This document shows, piece after piece, positions 1-7,712 of a DNA stretch of 32,434 bases. The position numbers and the translations under genes are program-made. The notes under the pieces were generated by a model. That model did not search any database, was not told the origin of the DNA, and was given only the letters and a program-made list of their open reading frames with translations. Origin of the DNA: Micavibrio sp. (GTDB lineage: Bacteria; Pseudomonadota; Alphaproteobacteria; Micavibrionales; Micavibrionaceae); contig JAPJRC010000005.1 of assembly GCA_030824805.1 (NCBI GenBank), forward strand, positions 37,064 through 69,497, read 5' to 3'. Numbering within the stretch: position 1 is the first letter of the stretch; every line of letters starts with the position of its first letter.

Positions 1-2
1 TT

Positions 3-272
3 GAAGAAGGGGGCACAAAACAATTTGGCTCAGGTTGGGTCTGGCTCATTCTCAATAAAAAAGGACTGCTTGAAATTACTTCAACCCCCAACCAGGACAA
101 TCCGCTTATGGATGACGCCAAAGTCAAGGGCACACCACTTCTTGGAAACGATGTGTGGGAACACGCCTACTATCTTCGTTATTTCAACAAACGCGCAGAT
201 TACCTCAAAGCATGGTGGGGCGTGGTTAATTGGAAACGCGTATCTGAACTTTATACCCAAAACCGCGCTTAA
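3..272 (+). CDS. sodB: Superoxide dismutase (Fe/Mn type), C-terminal part, cut by window start
   Basis: The real reading frame is the third forward frame, open from the window edge to a TAA at 270-272, giving the last 89 residues. Superoxide dismutase converts superoxide to oxygen and peroxide in the cytoplasm. Visible landmarks are the core strand FGSGWVWLI, the STPNQDNPL segment and the metal-binding signature DVWEHAYY, whose Asp and His are two of the four metal ligands. The C-terminal helix ends with YLKAWWGVVNW followed by the last short helix, so the C-terminus is complete. The N-terminal half, with the other two His ligands and the residues that best separate Fe from Mn enzymes, lies outside the window, so the metal is not certain. 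An ORF in frame 1 over the same bases is a shadow. Confidence 0.93.
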   Translation, partial: EEGGTKQFGSGWVWLILNKKGLLEITSTPNQDNPLMDDAKVKGTPLLGNDVWEHAYYLRYFNKRADYLKAWWGVVNWKRVSELYTQNRA

Positions 273-354
273 CGGCCAATATTGACATAACCAATCATCT
301 CTGATACCTGTTTGTAAAATAAAAAAATAAATTAGAGAGATTGGGTGTGTCCTT

Positions 355-1071
355 ATGACAGATTCTGAAAAGACCCTTGGGCAGGTCTTTAGAAGTCCTA
401 TGCGTTTGCAACCTTTTTGGGAGCGTCAAAGCAGTTACGCTCCCGAAGCGTTGGCTGGCCAGTTTGCAGCGAAAGCAGTACATCCCGAGAAACCGGAGCA
501 GCTTGTCCGTGCGTTGTCACGGCTTATTTGCGACGGGCAAAACGCCGGTACGGCTTATGATATACTTGGCTCCATGCGCAAACACGCAGGCCCGATGGCT
601 ATTCGCGAGGTGCGTGTAGAGTTCGAGTACGACTATCTCTCCGCTCGCCGCGCCGCAAGCATTCCGTTTTATGTGCTGGCACCCGCTTCAACGATCGAGT
701 CCGTTGTTCCCGAACATACGGCAGGCTTTCACAATCCACCACTTAAGCAAAGCGATGTTGGCCCGTTGCAGCAGACGATAGAAAGAATGTCGTTGCCAGA
801 GAAGCGCCCCGCTTACAATCCTGTGCGTTCTGAATTTTGGATAGGCGATCTTTGCGAAAAGGCTATCGGGTTGTATAATGGTTCTTTGCCGAAAAACTTG
901 GCCGCGGGCCTTTTCGAGCGCGAAAGCGGCGCTTTTGTTTCCACCGACAAAAACCTGATCACACTGATGTGGCTCGTGGCCGAAGAGATCTATCCTACGC
1001 CCAAAGCCCCGAGTGAGGAAAACACTGTGGCAGTGAAGGCCCCTGTTGTAAAATTGGCGGCGCATCTTTAA
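355..1071 (+). CDS. Hypothetical protein, 238 aa
   Basis: I do not recognise this protein. It is a soluble-looking product with no signal peptide, no membrane segment and no obvious nucleotide-binding or catalytic motif. The segment from about residue 80 to 105 (AIREVRVEFEYDYLSARRAA) is mixed charged and aromatic, the middle is proline-rich, and the tail (from about 215) is low-complexity with Lys, Ala and Val. The start at ATG 355 is preceded by an A-rich stretch with a weak GAGAG element, so the Shine-Dalgarno is poor. It follows sodB by 82 bases on the same strand and may share transcription with it or have its own promoter in the AT-rich gap. The codon pattern looks like that of the neighbours, and the opposite-strand ORF over 688-1065 is a shadow. 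Confidence 0.75.
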   Translation: MTDSEKTLGQVFRSPMRLQPFWERQSSYAPEALAGQFAAKAVHPEKPEQLVRALSRLICDGQNAGTAYDILGSMRKHAGPMAIREVRVEFEYDYLSARRAASIPFYVLAPASTIESVVPEHTAGFHNPPLKQSDVGPLQQTIERMSLPEKRPAYNPVRSEFWIGDLCEKAIGLYNGSLPKNLAAGLFERESGAFVSTDKNLITLMWLVAEEIYPTPKAPSEENTVAVKAPVVKLAAHL

Positions 1072-1119
1072 ACGCGCTGTTAAATTGACGGCCTGTGGCT
1101 TTCCTGCAATAACCAGCCA

Positions 1120-1881
1120 ATGCCTCTGTCAGTTATTGCCCTTCTGACGTTTTCTGTCTTTACAACATCCATGTTGTCCGGTGTGTTCGGCATGTTGGGC
1201 GGCATGATTTTAATGGTCGTTTTTTTGTCCATCATGCCTGTCGCCGCTGCCATGTCTTTGCATGCGGCAATACAGCTTACATCGAACAGCTGGCGGTGCT
1301 TTCTCTGGCGTAAACACATCGTGTGGTCGGCACTGCCCTGGTATCTTTGTGGCATAGCCGCAGGTTGTATGCTGATGCTATTGCTGCATTACGTACCCGA
1401 CAAGAACATGGCGCTTATTTTCATGGGCAGCCTGCCAATAATTTCTATGCTGGCCAGCCGGTACGTGCATCTGTCAATCATGAATAAGGGGCATACGGTT
1501 GTTGCAGCAACCTTGCTTACATTTGTGCACTTGACAGCGGGTGTCGTGGGTCCACTGCTTGATCTGCTCTATATCAACGCACCGCTCACACGCCAGCAAA
1601 TCATAAGCACAAAGGCATTTACACAATCTGTTATGCATGTTGTACGCCTTGGTTATTTCGGGCTCTTCCTTACCTGGGTATCGGGAAAGGGAGGATGGCC
1701 GGAGGGTATTGATACCGTTTGGACAATAATTCTTGTTATTGCTTCGATTGCAGGAACAAGTGCCGCAGCGATTGTTGTCCAGCGCATGAGCGATACGCAT
1801 TTCAAATCCATCAGCCGCGTGCTTATAGCGCTTGTTAGTGCGTACTGTCTTTATGAGGGTATTAGCGGCTACGTGGAATAA
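1120..1881 (+). CDS. TauE/SafE-family membrane permease
   Basis: This 253-aa protein is very hydrophobic, with about seven or eight predicted membrane segments and short polar loops. The N-terminal helix contains SGVFGMLGGMILM, the small-residue-rich signature typical of the TauE/SafE (formerly DUF81) family, followed by HAAIQLTSNSWR, the usual polar motif after helix 2. Members of this family export sulfite, sulfoacetate or other organic anions across the inner membrane, but the substrate cannot be read from sequence. Length is normal for the family. The start ATG 1120 has no strong Shine-Dalgarno. The neighbours (unknown gene upstream, DUF4142 downstream) give no pathway clue. I am sure of the family but not of the substrate. 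Confidence 0.82.
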   Translation: MPLSVIALLTFSVFTTSMLSGVFGMLGGMILMVVFLSIMPVAAAMSLHAAIQLTSNSWRCFLWRKHIVWSALPWYLCGIAAGCMLMLLLHYVPDKNMALIFMGSLPIISMLASRYVHLSIMNKGHTVVAATLLTFVHLTAGVVGPLLDLLYINAPLTRQQIISTKAFTQSVMHVVRLGYFGLFLTWVSGKGGWPEGIDTVWTIILVIASIAGTSAAAIVVQRMSDTHFKSISRVLIALVSAYCLYEGISGYVE

Positions 1882-1942
1882 AAGGAACCTGTCGCCGCTT
1901 GTCCCCGTTTCCTAAGCGTCATAACAAAAAGGAGACACTCAA

Positions 1943-2515
1943 ATGATTACGCATAAATTTTTTCTGCCAGCGCTTGTGCTGGCACTTATGAGCGGTGCGG
2001 CCGTTCCGGCCTATGCTGCTACTGACGGGGCAAAAACAACAAAAACCTCTCAGGTTATTGCCGATATGAAGCCTGTATCTACGGCCGACTTTGTAAAAAA
2101 AGCCAGCGCAGGAGACATGTATGAAATCCAGGCCAGCAAGATAATTCTCAACACGGATGGCACAAGCGACCCTGCGCGCGAATTCGCCCAGCAGACCATC
2201 GCAGCACACACGGATATTTCCAATGACCTGAAAGAAACGTTGGGTGAATCCAAAGCCGATGTGGCACCCGCCAAAGCGCTTGATTCCATGCAGACGGCTG
2301 ACATAAAGGAACTCAACAGCGTGAAGGATGATCCGGCAAAACTCAGCATGGAATATCTCGAGAAAATGTCGATGTTCCACGACAAGGCCGTCATGCTGTA
2401 TGAGAACTACTCTGTTAACGGCACTGATCCCGAATTGAAACAATTCGCAATGTCTACGTTGCCGGTTGTTAAAGCGCATAACGAACATCTTAAAGGTCTT
2501 GAGATTTCGAAATAA
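1943..2515 (+). CDS. Exported DUF4142 protein
   Basis: The 190-aa product starts with a clear Sec signal peptide (KFFLPALVLALMSGAAVPAYA, cleavage expected after AYA near residue 25) and is therefore periplasmic. The mature part has the DUF4142 pattern: STADFVKKASAGDMYEI near the N-terminus, EFAQQTIAAHTD in the middle, and a C-terminal FHDKAVMLYENY ... LKQFAMSTLPVVKAH. DUF4142 proteins are predicted all-helical, ferritin-like bundles of unknown biochemical role, often linked to stress. A strong AAGGAGA Shine-Dalgarno lies 9 bases before ATG 1943. A strong shared terminator (2517-2544) follows directly. The gene on the other side of that terminator also encodes a ferritin-like protein, but it is convergent and not in the same operon. 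Confidence 0.88.
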   Translation: MITHKFFLPALVLALMSGAAVPAYAATDGAKTTKTSQVIADMKPVSTADFVKKASAGDMYEIQASKIILNTDGTSDPAREFAQQTIAAHTDISNDLKETLGESKADVAPAKALDSMQTADIKELNSVKDDPAKLSMEYLEKMSMFHDKAVMLYENYSVNGTDPELKQFAMSTLPVVKAHNEHLKGLEISK

Positions 2516-2516
2516 C

Positions 2517-2544
2517 AAAAAGGCCGGAGCGATCCGGCCTTTTT
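2517..2544. terminator. Bidirectional intrinsic terminator
   Basis: Perfect 12-base arms AAAAAGGCCGGA (2517-2528) and TCCGGCCTTTTT (2533-2544) enclose a GCGA loop. The arm ends give a T-run on both strands, so it can stop transcription of the DUF4142 gene and of the convergent ferritin-like gene, whose stop codon begins two bases further on. Confidence 0.93.
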
Positions 2545-2545
2545 C

Positions 2546-3379
2546 CTATGCGGCTTTCGCCGTGGTTTCCGCGTTTTTCACGTTCTTTTGAATGAGCCAC
2601 CATGCAAGACGTGAAACACTTTTACCGGCAAAGCCCTTCGGATCAAAGCCGCAAGCCTTGAACACCATGGCGACAGCGCGGTCCACCTGTGGTTCCTGAT
2701 AATAGGAATAGGCGCGCTTCATGTATTCGCGGCTCCACACTTTGCGATCATACTGTTCATTATCGTTCGCATTGGCAGCAAAGAATGCGTAAGAGAGTTC
2801 GTCGTCTTCGCTCTCTGCGATACGGCCAAGCGCAATTTTCAGACGTTTCATACGACTCATGCCTTCTTTTTTCACGTAACGATTTAGTGTGTCATAGAAG
2901 AGTTTGTAATGGCGGAATTCGTCGCCTGCGATTTTAGCGCAGATCTCTTTTAGCACAGGTTCATCCGTGCTCATGCCTATGGCGCTGTAATAGGAAGATG
3001 TGCCGGTCTCTACCATGCAGCGCGCGACCATTTCGCCGGTGCGTGAACCCCGCACAGATGTATCGTTGTTGATGTGTTCGATTTTGTAGCCTTCGCGGAA
3101 TTTCGCCATAGCCTCTTCAAGCTTCCAGCTCGGATCTACCAACTCGGCCCATTTGCCGAGCGATTTGCCGTGCTGGACTTCTTCGGTCGCCCAGCAGCGT
3201 GACATTTCCTGGAATTGCGGATCGTCCGCAAACACCCGCTCTAGATACGCGGAATAGGCAACGGCGTTGTATTCCACCAGCGCTGCCGCCTTAACCACTT
3301 TTAGCAGGTCTGGTGTCACCTTGGACATATCCAGTTTGTCCCAGTGAATTTCGTTCATATCCCAGTGCGGCAGGCTCAT
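2546..3379 (-). CDS. Ferritin-like diiron carboxylate protein
   Basis: A 277-aa all-helical protein with the two EXXH half-sites of a diiron four-helix bundle. Counting from the chosen start, candidate ligands are E36 (LVEYN), E67 and H70 (EEVQHGKSL), E124 (MVETGTSSYY), and E154 and H157 (DEFRHYKLF). This spacing fits the ferritin-like superfamily, and the EEVQHG/DEFRH wording resembles acyl-ACP desaturases and rubrerythrin-like oxygenases; the exact reaction cannot be told. There is no signal peptide. I prefer the ATG at 3379 over the in-frame ATG at 3385, because the AGGAG (complement of 3386-3390) touches the 3385 ATG but is six bases from 3379. It ends at the shared terminator 2517-2544. 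A role in oxygen-dependent fatty acid modification or iron/oxidative-stress handling is inference only. Confidence 0.82.
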   Translation of the reverse strand: MSLPHWDMNEIHWDKLDMSKVTPDLLKVVKAAALVEYNAVAYSAYLERVFADDPQFQEMSRCWATEEVQHGKSLGKWAELVDPSWKLEEAMAKFREGYKIEHINNDTSVRGSRTGEMVARCMVETGTSSYYSAIGMSTDEPVLKEICAKIAGDEFRHYKLFYDTLNRYVKKEGMSRMKRLKIALGRIAESEDDELSYAFFAANANDNEQYDRKVWSREYMKRAYSYYQEPQVDRAVAMVFKACGFDPKGFAGKSVSRLAWWLIQKNVKNAETTAKAA

Positions 3380-3503
3380 AGGCATCTCCTAAGCGGTAAG
3401 GCCAAAAACGGCGGAAATACAAGGCTTATCACGCTCTTTCAGGTGTTGCAAGGAAGCCACTTTCCACAGGTAAAACAGGCACTTGTAAAATAGGTATTGC
3501 ATT

Positions 3504-3601
3504 GGAGAAAAATAATGCTAGATACTGATTTTAACGCACGTGTCTATGGCCCTTCCCACAAAGAAGTTATGGTTATGCTACGACGGAAAACTAGCTGTTA
3601 A
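3504..3601 (+). CDS. Leader peptide upstream of ornithine decarboxylase (28 codons)
   Basis: A short ORF runs from ATG 3515 to TAA 3599-3601. It has a GGAG Shine-Dalgarno at 3504-3507, seven bases before the ATG, a better ribosome site than that of the main gene. The peptide carries DFNAR at residues 5-9, GPSH at 12-15, MVM at 19-21 and the basic run RRK at 24-26. Its stop lies about 40 bases before the decarboxylase start, and a GGGAC/GTCCC hairpin (3604-3618) begins three bases after the stop. A conserved RNA element called speF is known upstream of alphaproteobacterial ornithine decarboxylases, and in enterobacteria the SpeFL peptide senses ornithine; the FNAR string also occurs at the end of SpeFL. 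That this ORF is a comparable sensor is inference. Confidence 0.6.
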
Positions 3602-3603
3602 CA

Positions 3604-3627
3604 GGGACCGAAAGTCCCCTTTAATTT
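3604..3627 (+). promoter_or_regulatory. Leader hairpin before ornithine decarboxylase, possible attenuator
   Basis: GGGAC (3604-3608) and GTCCC (3614-3618) pair around a CGAAA loop, followed by TTTAATTT. It lies between the leader-peptide stop and the decarboxylase start. The stem is only five base pairs and the T-run is broken, so it could be a weak terminator or a structure whose folding depends on the ribosome on the leader ORF. CTGTTAACAG (3595-3604), a perfect palindrome, overlaps the leader stop and the first base of the stem. Confidence 0.45.
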
Positions 3628-3642
3628 AGGGTTTTAACGTTG

Positions 3643-4857
3643 ATGTACCACAACATTCCTGATGGGGCGATGGCCTCATCGTACGTATCCTCATCCCCGA
3701 AAATCGACAATCTCGATGCTTACGTGAAGCAAACGCGTCCGCAGTTTCCTGTGTCCGTTCTGCGTCTCGAAAAGCCGCAGGCGAAAGCTGCCGAGTTTGT
3801 CAGCCTGTTCCCCGGCCGCGTCATGTACGCCGTAAAATGCAACCCGGACGAAAAAATGCTGCGCGCGCTTATTGCCGGCGGCCTGGAAACGTTCGACTGT
3901 GCTTCGATTGGCGAAATACGCATGATCCGCGATATCAAGCCGGATGCGGTGATCTACTTCATGCACCCGATCAAGGCGCGCGAAGCGATCCGCGAGGCAT
4001 ACTTCACGCACAATGTCCGCAACTTCGTTTTGGACAGCGCGGATGAGCTGAAGAAAATTCTGGCCGAAACCAAGAACGCGAAAGACCTGACGCTGTTCGT
4101 CCGCATGGGCGTGCCCAAGCAAAAGGTTGCCACGGACTTCTCCGTGAAATTCGGTGCGAACCCGATGCTGGCCGGTGAGCTGCTGCGCCTCGTGCGCCCG
4201 CATGCCGCCAAGCTCGGCCTTGCGTTCCACGTTGGCACGCAATGCACGGACACCAAGGCCTATAGCCACGCTGTTCAGGTTGCCACGGATGTCATTAAAG
4301 CGTCCGGCGTAACGGTCGATGCCATGGACATTGGCGGCGGTTTCCCCGCCGACCTCGATCCGGCAAACCCGCCGCCTCCGGTCTCGCAATATATCGACGC
4401 GGTCAAAGCTGGCTTGAAAAAGGCGAACATGGAACAGCTTGAACTGCTCTGCGAGCCGGGCCGTGCGCTCGTTGCCGCCGGCGGTCAGCTGGTTGTCCGC
4501 GTGGAAGGCCGTAAAGGCGATCTGCTGTATATCAACGATGGTACCTATGGCGGTATCTTCGAAGGTGGCGGCTCTATCGGTCTGCCGTATCCGTCGCGCA
4601 TGATCCGCGCCAAAGGCGCAAAAGCCTCCACGACGCTAGAAGGCTTCCGTCTGGCTGGCCCGACATGCGATTCCGTCGATATGATGAAAGGGCCGTTTAT
4701 GCTGCCCGAAGACATCAACGAGGGCGATTACATCGTGCTCGATCAGCTTGGTGCCTACGGTGAAGTATCGCGTACGCCGTTCAACGGCTTCGATCAGGTG
4801 GTTCGTATCGAACTGGCCGAGAAGAAAGCCAAAGCGAAAATCCGCAAAGCCGCTTAA
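3643..4857 (+). CDS. odc: Ornithine/lysine-type decarboxylase, PLP-dependent, alanine racemase fold
   Basis: This enzyme of about 404 aa belongs to group IV PLP decarboxylases (eukaryotic-type ornithine decarboxylase), which make putrescine, the first polyamine, in the cytoplasm. Seen motifs: YAVKCNPD with the PLP-binding lysine, FDCASIGEI, HVGTQCTD, DIGGGFPA (phosphate-binding glycines), LCEPGRALVA, and AGPTCDSVD, whose cysteine is the catalytic residue from the second subunit. A TTG at 3640 sits in frame directly before ATG 3643, and another ATG follows at 3670; none has a strong Shine-Dalgarno, which fits control by the leader region upstream. Family members usually have about 375-400 residues, so the N-terminal 20-30 residues are an extension or the true start is 3670. 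Ornithine specificity versus lysine or dual use is likely but unproven. An intrinsic terminator follows. Confidence 0.92.
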   Translation: MYHNIPDGAMASSYVSSSPKIDNLDAYVKQTRPQFPVSVLRLEKPQAKAAEFVSLFPGRVMYAVKCNPDEKMLRALIAGGLETFDCASIGEIRMIRDIKPDAVIYFMHPIKAREAIREAYFTHNVRNFVLDSADELKKILAETKNAKDLTLFVRMGVPKQKVATDFSVKFGANPMLAGELLRLVRPHAAKLGLAFHVGTQCTDTKAYSHAVQVATDVIKASGVTVDAMDIGGGFPADLDPANPPPPVSQYIDAVKAGLKKANMEQLELLCEPGRALVAAGGQLVVRVEGRKGDLLYINDGTYGGIFEGGGSIGLPYPSRMIRAKGAKASTTLEGFRLAGPTCDSVDMMKGPFMLPEDINEGDYIVLDQLGAYGEVSRTPFNGFDQVVRIELAEKKAKAKIRKAA

Positions 4858-4871
4858 GCGCAACCGAATTG

Positions 4872-4900
4872 AAAAACCCCGCGATCTGCGGGGCTTTTCT
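4872..4900. terminator. Bidirectional intrinsic terminator
   Basis: Arms CCCCGC (4877-4882) and GCGGGG (4888-4893) enclose GATCT, with AAAAA before and CTTTTCTT after. It serves ornithine decarboxylase on the plus strand and the convergent thioesterase gene on the minus strand. Confidence 0.85.
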
Positions 4901-5463
4901 TATGCGCTCTGCTGTTTCATATCCTCGCGCAGGCTTTCTTCGCTTTCCTGCCATTTGCGTATATAGTCCGGCATTTCCGGGCTCTCCTGCGTGAGGCCAA
5001 TGGCCGCCATAATCTCGCCAGTAGGGATTGTACCGCGCGTTTTCTTAGAGAAGAAGCTGCCTTTGACGAGGCCGACGGCTGCCACGGCGCCGTCTTTCTT
5101 TCCACCGACAATGATAAAGCGGTGCTCCATGAACACCCATTTTTCGTCCCAGCAGATGATGCGCGTTTTGAGATCGTATTTCTGAAAGGGCAGCAGGGGC
5201 AGGCGGTAACGCATCGTCAAAGAAGACAGAACGGGGATATAGCCGTTCTTGATCACATACCCTGCCAGTTGCAGGCGCAATACAAAGTCCATACGCCCGA
5301 TATCCATGATGGTGGGATAACGGCCGTTGTTCATATGGCCGTTAAGGTCCAAATCATTTGGCAGGACGCAAAAGCGCAGCGTGCTTTCGTCCAGCGGGTT
5401 TGCGATCTTCGGTTTGAAGAACGATGCCACCAGCATGTAAAAAAGGCGAATATATAGATTCAT
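4900..5463 (-). CDS. Thioesterase-like hotdog-fold protein
   Basis: A 187-aa protein of the 4-hydroxybenzoyl-CoA thioesterase-like group (4HBT_2, the THEM6-like type). The diagnostic segment is LPNDLDLNGHMNNGRYPTIM at about residues 34-53, in which the Asp and the HMNN motif form the active site of hotdog thioesterases. The first 20 residues (LYIRLFYMLVASFF) are hydrophobic and probably anchor or target the protein to the membrane. It would hydrolyse acyl-CoA or acyl-ACP thioesters; the substrate is unknown. Start ATG at 5463 has an AGG about eight bases upstream. It overlaps the terminator of ornithine decarboxylase at its 3' end, and lies downstream of another minus-strand gene but behind that gene's terminator, so it is probably transcribed alone. 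Confidence 0.85.
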   Translation of the reverse strand: MNLYIRLFYMLVASFFKPKIANPLDESTLRFCVLPNDLDLNGHMNNGRYPTIMDIGRMDFVLRLQLAGYVIKNGYIPVLSSLTMRYRLPLLPFQKYDLKTRIICWDEKWVFMEHRFIIVGGKKDGAVAAVGLVKGSFFSKKTRGTIPTGEIMAAIGLTQESPEMPDYIRKWQESEESLREDMKQQSA

Positions 5464-5477
5464 GGCATCAGCCTAAC

Positions 5478-5506
5478 AAAAAACCCGCCCTTTTAGGAGC
5501 GGGTTT
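5478..5506 (-). terminator. Intrinsic terminator of the lipoprotein gene
   Basis: Arms AAACCCGC (5481-5488) and GCGGGTTT (5499-5506) flank a ten-base loop; on the minus strand the stem is followed by TTTTTTG. It lies just after the stop of the 5529-6503 gene and before the thioesterase start. Confidence 0.85.
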
Positions 5507-5528
5507 CTTTTGGATGCAGATGCGGTAA

Positions 5529-6503
5529 CTAGCGGTTGGCAACCATCCCAGCGACAAGCTTGGTGTTTGCCTGTTTGATGACGCCGGTCGAAATCGATTG
5601 GTATTTCGCAGGATTTGCCGTGAAATCATAGGATTTCACGACCGAACCGCCGCCGCCCATCGCATAGCTGAGGACGTTGGCGGCATAGCCAAGCGCTTGT
5701 CCGGTTGCGCTGCTCGTATCTGTAACGCTGGCAAACTGATCAGTAGAATAAACCGCCTGTCCCAGCTTGATCGATCCTACGTCCATGCTCGTCATACCGG
5801 GATTACCGCCATAAAAGGTGAGGCCGTTACCCGCATCAACGGAAATGCCTTGCCCGACCTCGACGGTGGCGACGGAATAGCCGGCGCCTTCGCCCTGTAC
5901 GAAATTGACAACGTAATCCACATCAATGACAGCCACACCGGCTTTTTGCGCTGCGTAAGGCATGGATGTGTCCGGCGCAGAAAATGTGCCGAACGACAGA
6001 CCGTTTGATTTGATTGGCATGCCTTTGGGCGCGAGATACGTGACATCGGCCGAGCCGATATCTGTTTTATACGGTGAAGCTGCCGTGGACATTTTCTTAT
6101 ACTCAGCCGTTGCTGTCAGCTTTGAACGATCAAGAACATTGTAGCCGTTGGCTTTGAGTGTCGAAACAAAATGGGCATAGGCATCGTCGGTAATTTTTTG
6201 CATGGTGGATTCCGGCACGCCATGCAGGGTGCTCTTTGCCTTGGCGCTGCCGCGCGATCCGCCAAGCATGCCGCCGCCGGTTTTATGACCGACCTTGTTA
6301 TAGGTGATAAATCCAACGCGGAACGCACCGACAACCACATCTTTTTTGCCTTTGAAAGCAGAAGCGTCTGTAACGTCGATATCAGCTTTTTCCGCGCCGA
6401 AAAAACCAGTATTTTTTGCTGGTGCCATGCCGCCCTGCGAAGCGGAAACGCCACAGCCTGCAAGAGCAAGTATTGCGGCCATATAGACGAGTTTTTGTAA
6501 CAT
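5529..6503 (-). CDS. Putative lipoprotein of unknown function, 324 aa
   Basis: The N-terminus is a short lipoprotein signal with lipobox LAGC, putting the lipidated cysteine at residue 17, so the mature protein should be anchored to the outer or inner membrane. The rest is rich in Gly, Ala, Ser and Thr with alternating hydrophobic residues, which suggests beta structure. Segments such as KDVVVGAFRVGFITYNKV (about 54-71), AGVAVIDVDYVVNFVQGEGA and YSVATVEVGQGISVDAGNGL look like conserved strands, but I do not recognise a named domain. A good AAGGGA Shine-Dalgarno lies about eight bases before the start. It is flanked by its own terminator (5478-5506) and by the nrdB terminator upstream, so it is most likely a single-gene unit. 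Confidence 0.8.
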   Translation of the reverse strand: MLQKLVYMAAILALAGCGVSASQGGMAPAKNTGFFGAEKADIDVTDASAFKGKKDVVVGAFRVGFITYNKVGHKTGGGMLGGSRGSAKAKSTLHGVPESTMQKITDDAYAHFVSTLKANGYNVLDRSKLTATAEYKKMSTAASPYKTDIGSADVTYLAPKGMPIKSNGLSFGTFSAPDTSMPYAAQKAGVAVIDVDYVVNFVQGEGAGYSVATVEVGQGISVDAGNGLTFYGGNPGMTSMDVGSIKLGQAVYSTDQFASVTDTSSATGQALGYAANVLSYAMGGGGSVVKSYDFTANPAKYQSISTGVIKQANTKLVAGMVANR

Positions 6504-6583
6504 TAAAAAATCCCTTATGAATTATTGAACAAATGTTCGAACATAAAACCATAAATTGTGCCGTTTGCAATTATCCAAACGGA

Positions 6584-6610
6584 AAAAACCCGCTTTTTAA
6601 GCGGGTTTTT
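6584..6610 (-). terminator. Intrinsic terminator of nrdB
   Basis: Perfect 12-base arms AAAAACCCGCTT (6584-6595) and AAGCGGGTTTTT (6599-6610) around a TTT loop, 23 bases after the nrdB stop on the minus strand. T-runs occur on both strands, but no plus-strand gene ends here. Confidence 0.93.
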
Positions 6611-6632
6611 AAATTGCTTCGTTAGGGGTCTG

Positions 6633-7712
6633 CTATTCGGCGGCGAGATTGTCGTCGTTATCGCCGGCCGTGCCGCCGATTTTCTTGCCGTATGTGCCTG
6701 TAAAGACGCCTTCGGAGAACACTTCTTCCCAAGTGCCGCCTGTGGATGCACGGGAATATTCCGTGGCGCGGTTTTCAAAGAAGTTGGTGTGTTCTGCACC
6801 GTTCAGCATTTCATCCATCCACGGCAGCGGGTTCTTCTCAATGCCGAAGATCGGTTCGAGGTTCAACTGCTGGAGGCGGCGATCGCCGATGTAGCGGATA
6901 TAGTTTTTCACTTCCTGCGGCGCCAGACCCTGAATTTCACCAGCACCAAATGCCAGATCAATGAACGCATCTTCGAATCCTACGATGGTACGGCAGCAAT
7001 CCGTTATTTCGGCTTTCAGCTCTTCGTCCCAAATATCGCGGTTTTCGTCGATAAACGAGTTGAAGAGGCGGATCATGGACAGGCAGTGCAGGGTTTCATC
7101 GCGGACAGACCATGTGACGATCTGGCCCATACCCTTCATTTTGTTGAAGCGCGGGAAGTTCATCAGGATGGCGAAGGATGCGAACAATTGCAGGCCTTCG
7201 GTGAAGGCGCCGAACATGGCCATCGTTTTGGCGATGTCGCGGCGGCTGCTCATCGACGCGTTCTGCATATAGTCGAATTTGTCCTTCATTTCCTTGTATT
7301 TCAGGAACGCGGAGTATTCGATTTCCGGCATGCCGATCGTATCCAGCAGGTGGGAATAGGCGGCGATGTGCACGGTCTCGATATTAGAGAAAGCGGAAAG
7401 CATCATCTGCACTTCAACGGGGCCGAAGACCTGGCTGTAATGCTTCATGTAACAGTTGTTCACTTCCACGTCGGACTGTGTGAAGAAGCGGAAGATCTGC
7501 GTCATCAGATTGCGTTCGGAATCCGTCAGGTTCTTTTTCCAGTCGCGCACGTCTTCGGCGAGCGGCACTTCTTCAGGTATCCAGTGGATGCGCTGTTGCG
7601 TCAGCCATGCCTCGTAGCACCAAGGGTAAAGGAAGGGTTTGTAAACATGACGCTCTTGCAAAAGCGGTGAATTGCCTTTTTCGAGGTCGCTGATTGTTTC
7701 GGCTTGGGCCAT
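6633..7712 (-). CDS. nrdB: Ribonucleoside-diphosphate reductase class Ia, beta subunit
   Basis: This 359-aa protein is the radical-generating subunit of aerobic ribonucleotide reductase, which makes dNTPs together with NrdA. It holds a diiron centre and a tyrosyl radical. Visible ligands are D81 (FTQSDVEVNN), E112 and H115 (IETVHIAAY), E172 (TEGLQLF), E206 and H209 (DETLHC); the radical tyrosine is Y119, four residues after H115 as in the E. coli enzyme. The NrdA-binding C-terminal tail is present but ends in an acidic NDDNLAAE. There is no ATP-cone. AGGAG seven bases before ATG 7712 supports the start. nrdA is on the same strand but about 2.9 kb upstream, with three other genes between, so nrdB must have its own promoter in 7713-7937. 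Confidence 0.96.
   Translation of the reverse strand: MAQAETISDLEKGNSPLLQERHVYKPFLYPWCYEAWLTQQRIHWIPEEVPLAEDVRDWKKNLTDSERNLMTQIFRFFTQSDVEVNNCYMKHYSQVFGPVEVQMMLSAFSNIETVHIAAYSHLLDTIGMPEIEYSAFLKYKEMKDKFDYMQNASMSSRRDIAKTMAMFGAFTEGLQLFASFAILMNFPRFNKMKGMGQIVTWSVRDETLHCLSMIRLFNSFIDENRDIWDEELKAEITDCCRTIVGFEDAFIDLAFGAGEIQGLAPQEVKNYIRYIGDRRLQQLNLEPIFGIEKNPLPWMDEMLNGAEHTNFFENRATEYSRASTGGTWEEVFSEGVFTGTYGKKIGGTAGDNDDNLAAE

Noticed and set aside
1..285. Forward frame-1 ORF of 94 codons at the window start
   Set aside because: The third forward frame of the same bases encodes the conserved superoxide dismutase C-terminus with its metal-binding motif; frame 1 is a shadow.
3386..3503. Promoter for ornithine decarboxylase
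   Set aside because: Several partial -10 and -35 matches exist, but none has good spacing and match together.
6558..7670. Long plus-strand ORF opposite nrdB
   Set aside because: nrdB on the minus strand is unmistakable; the antisense frame has His-, Val- and Arg-rich composition typical of a shadow.
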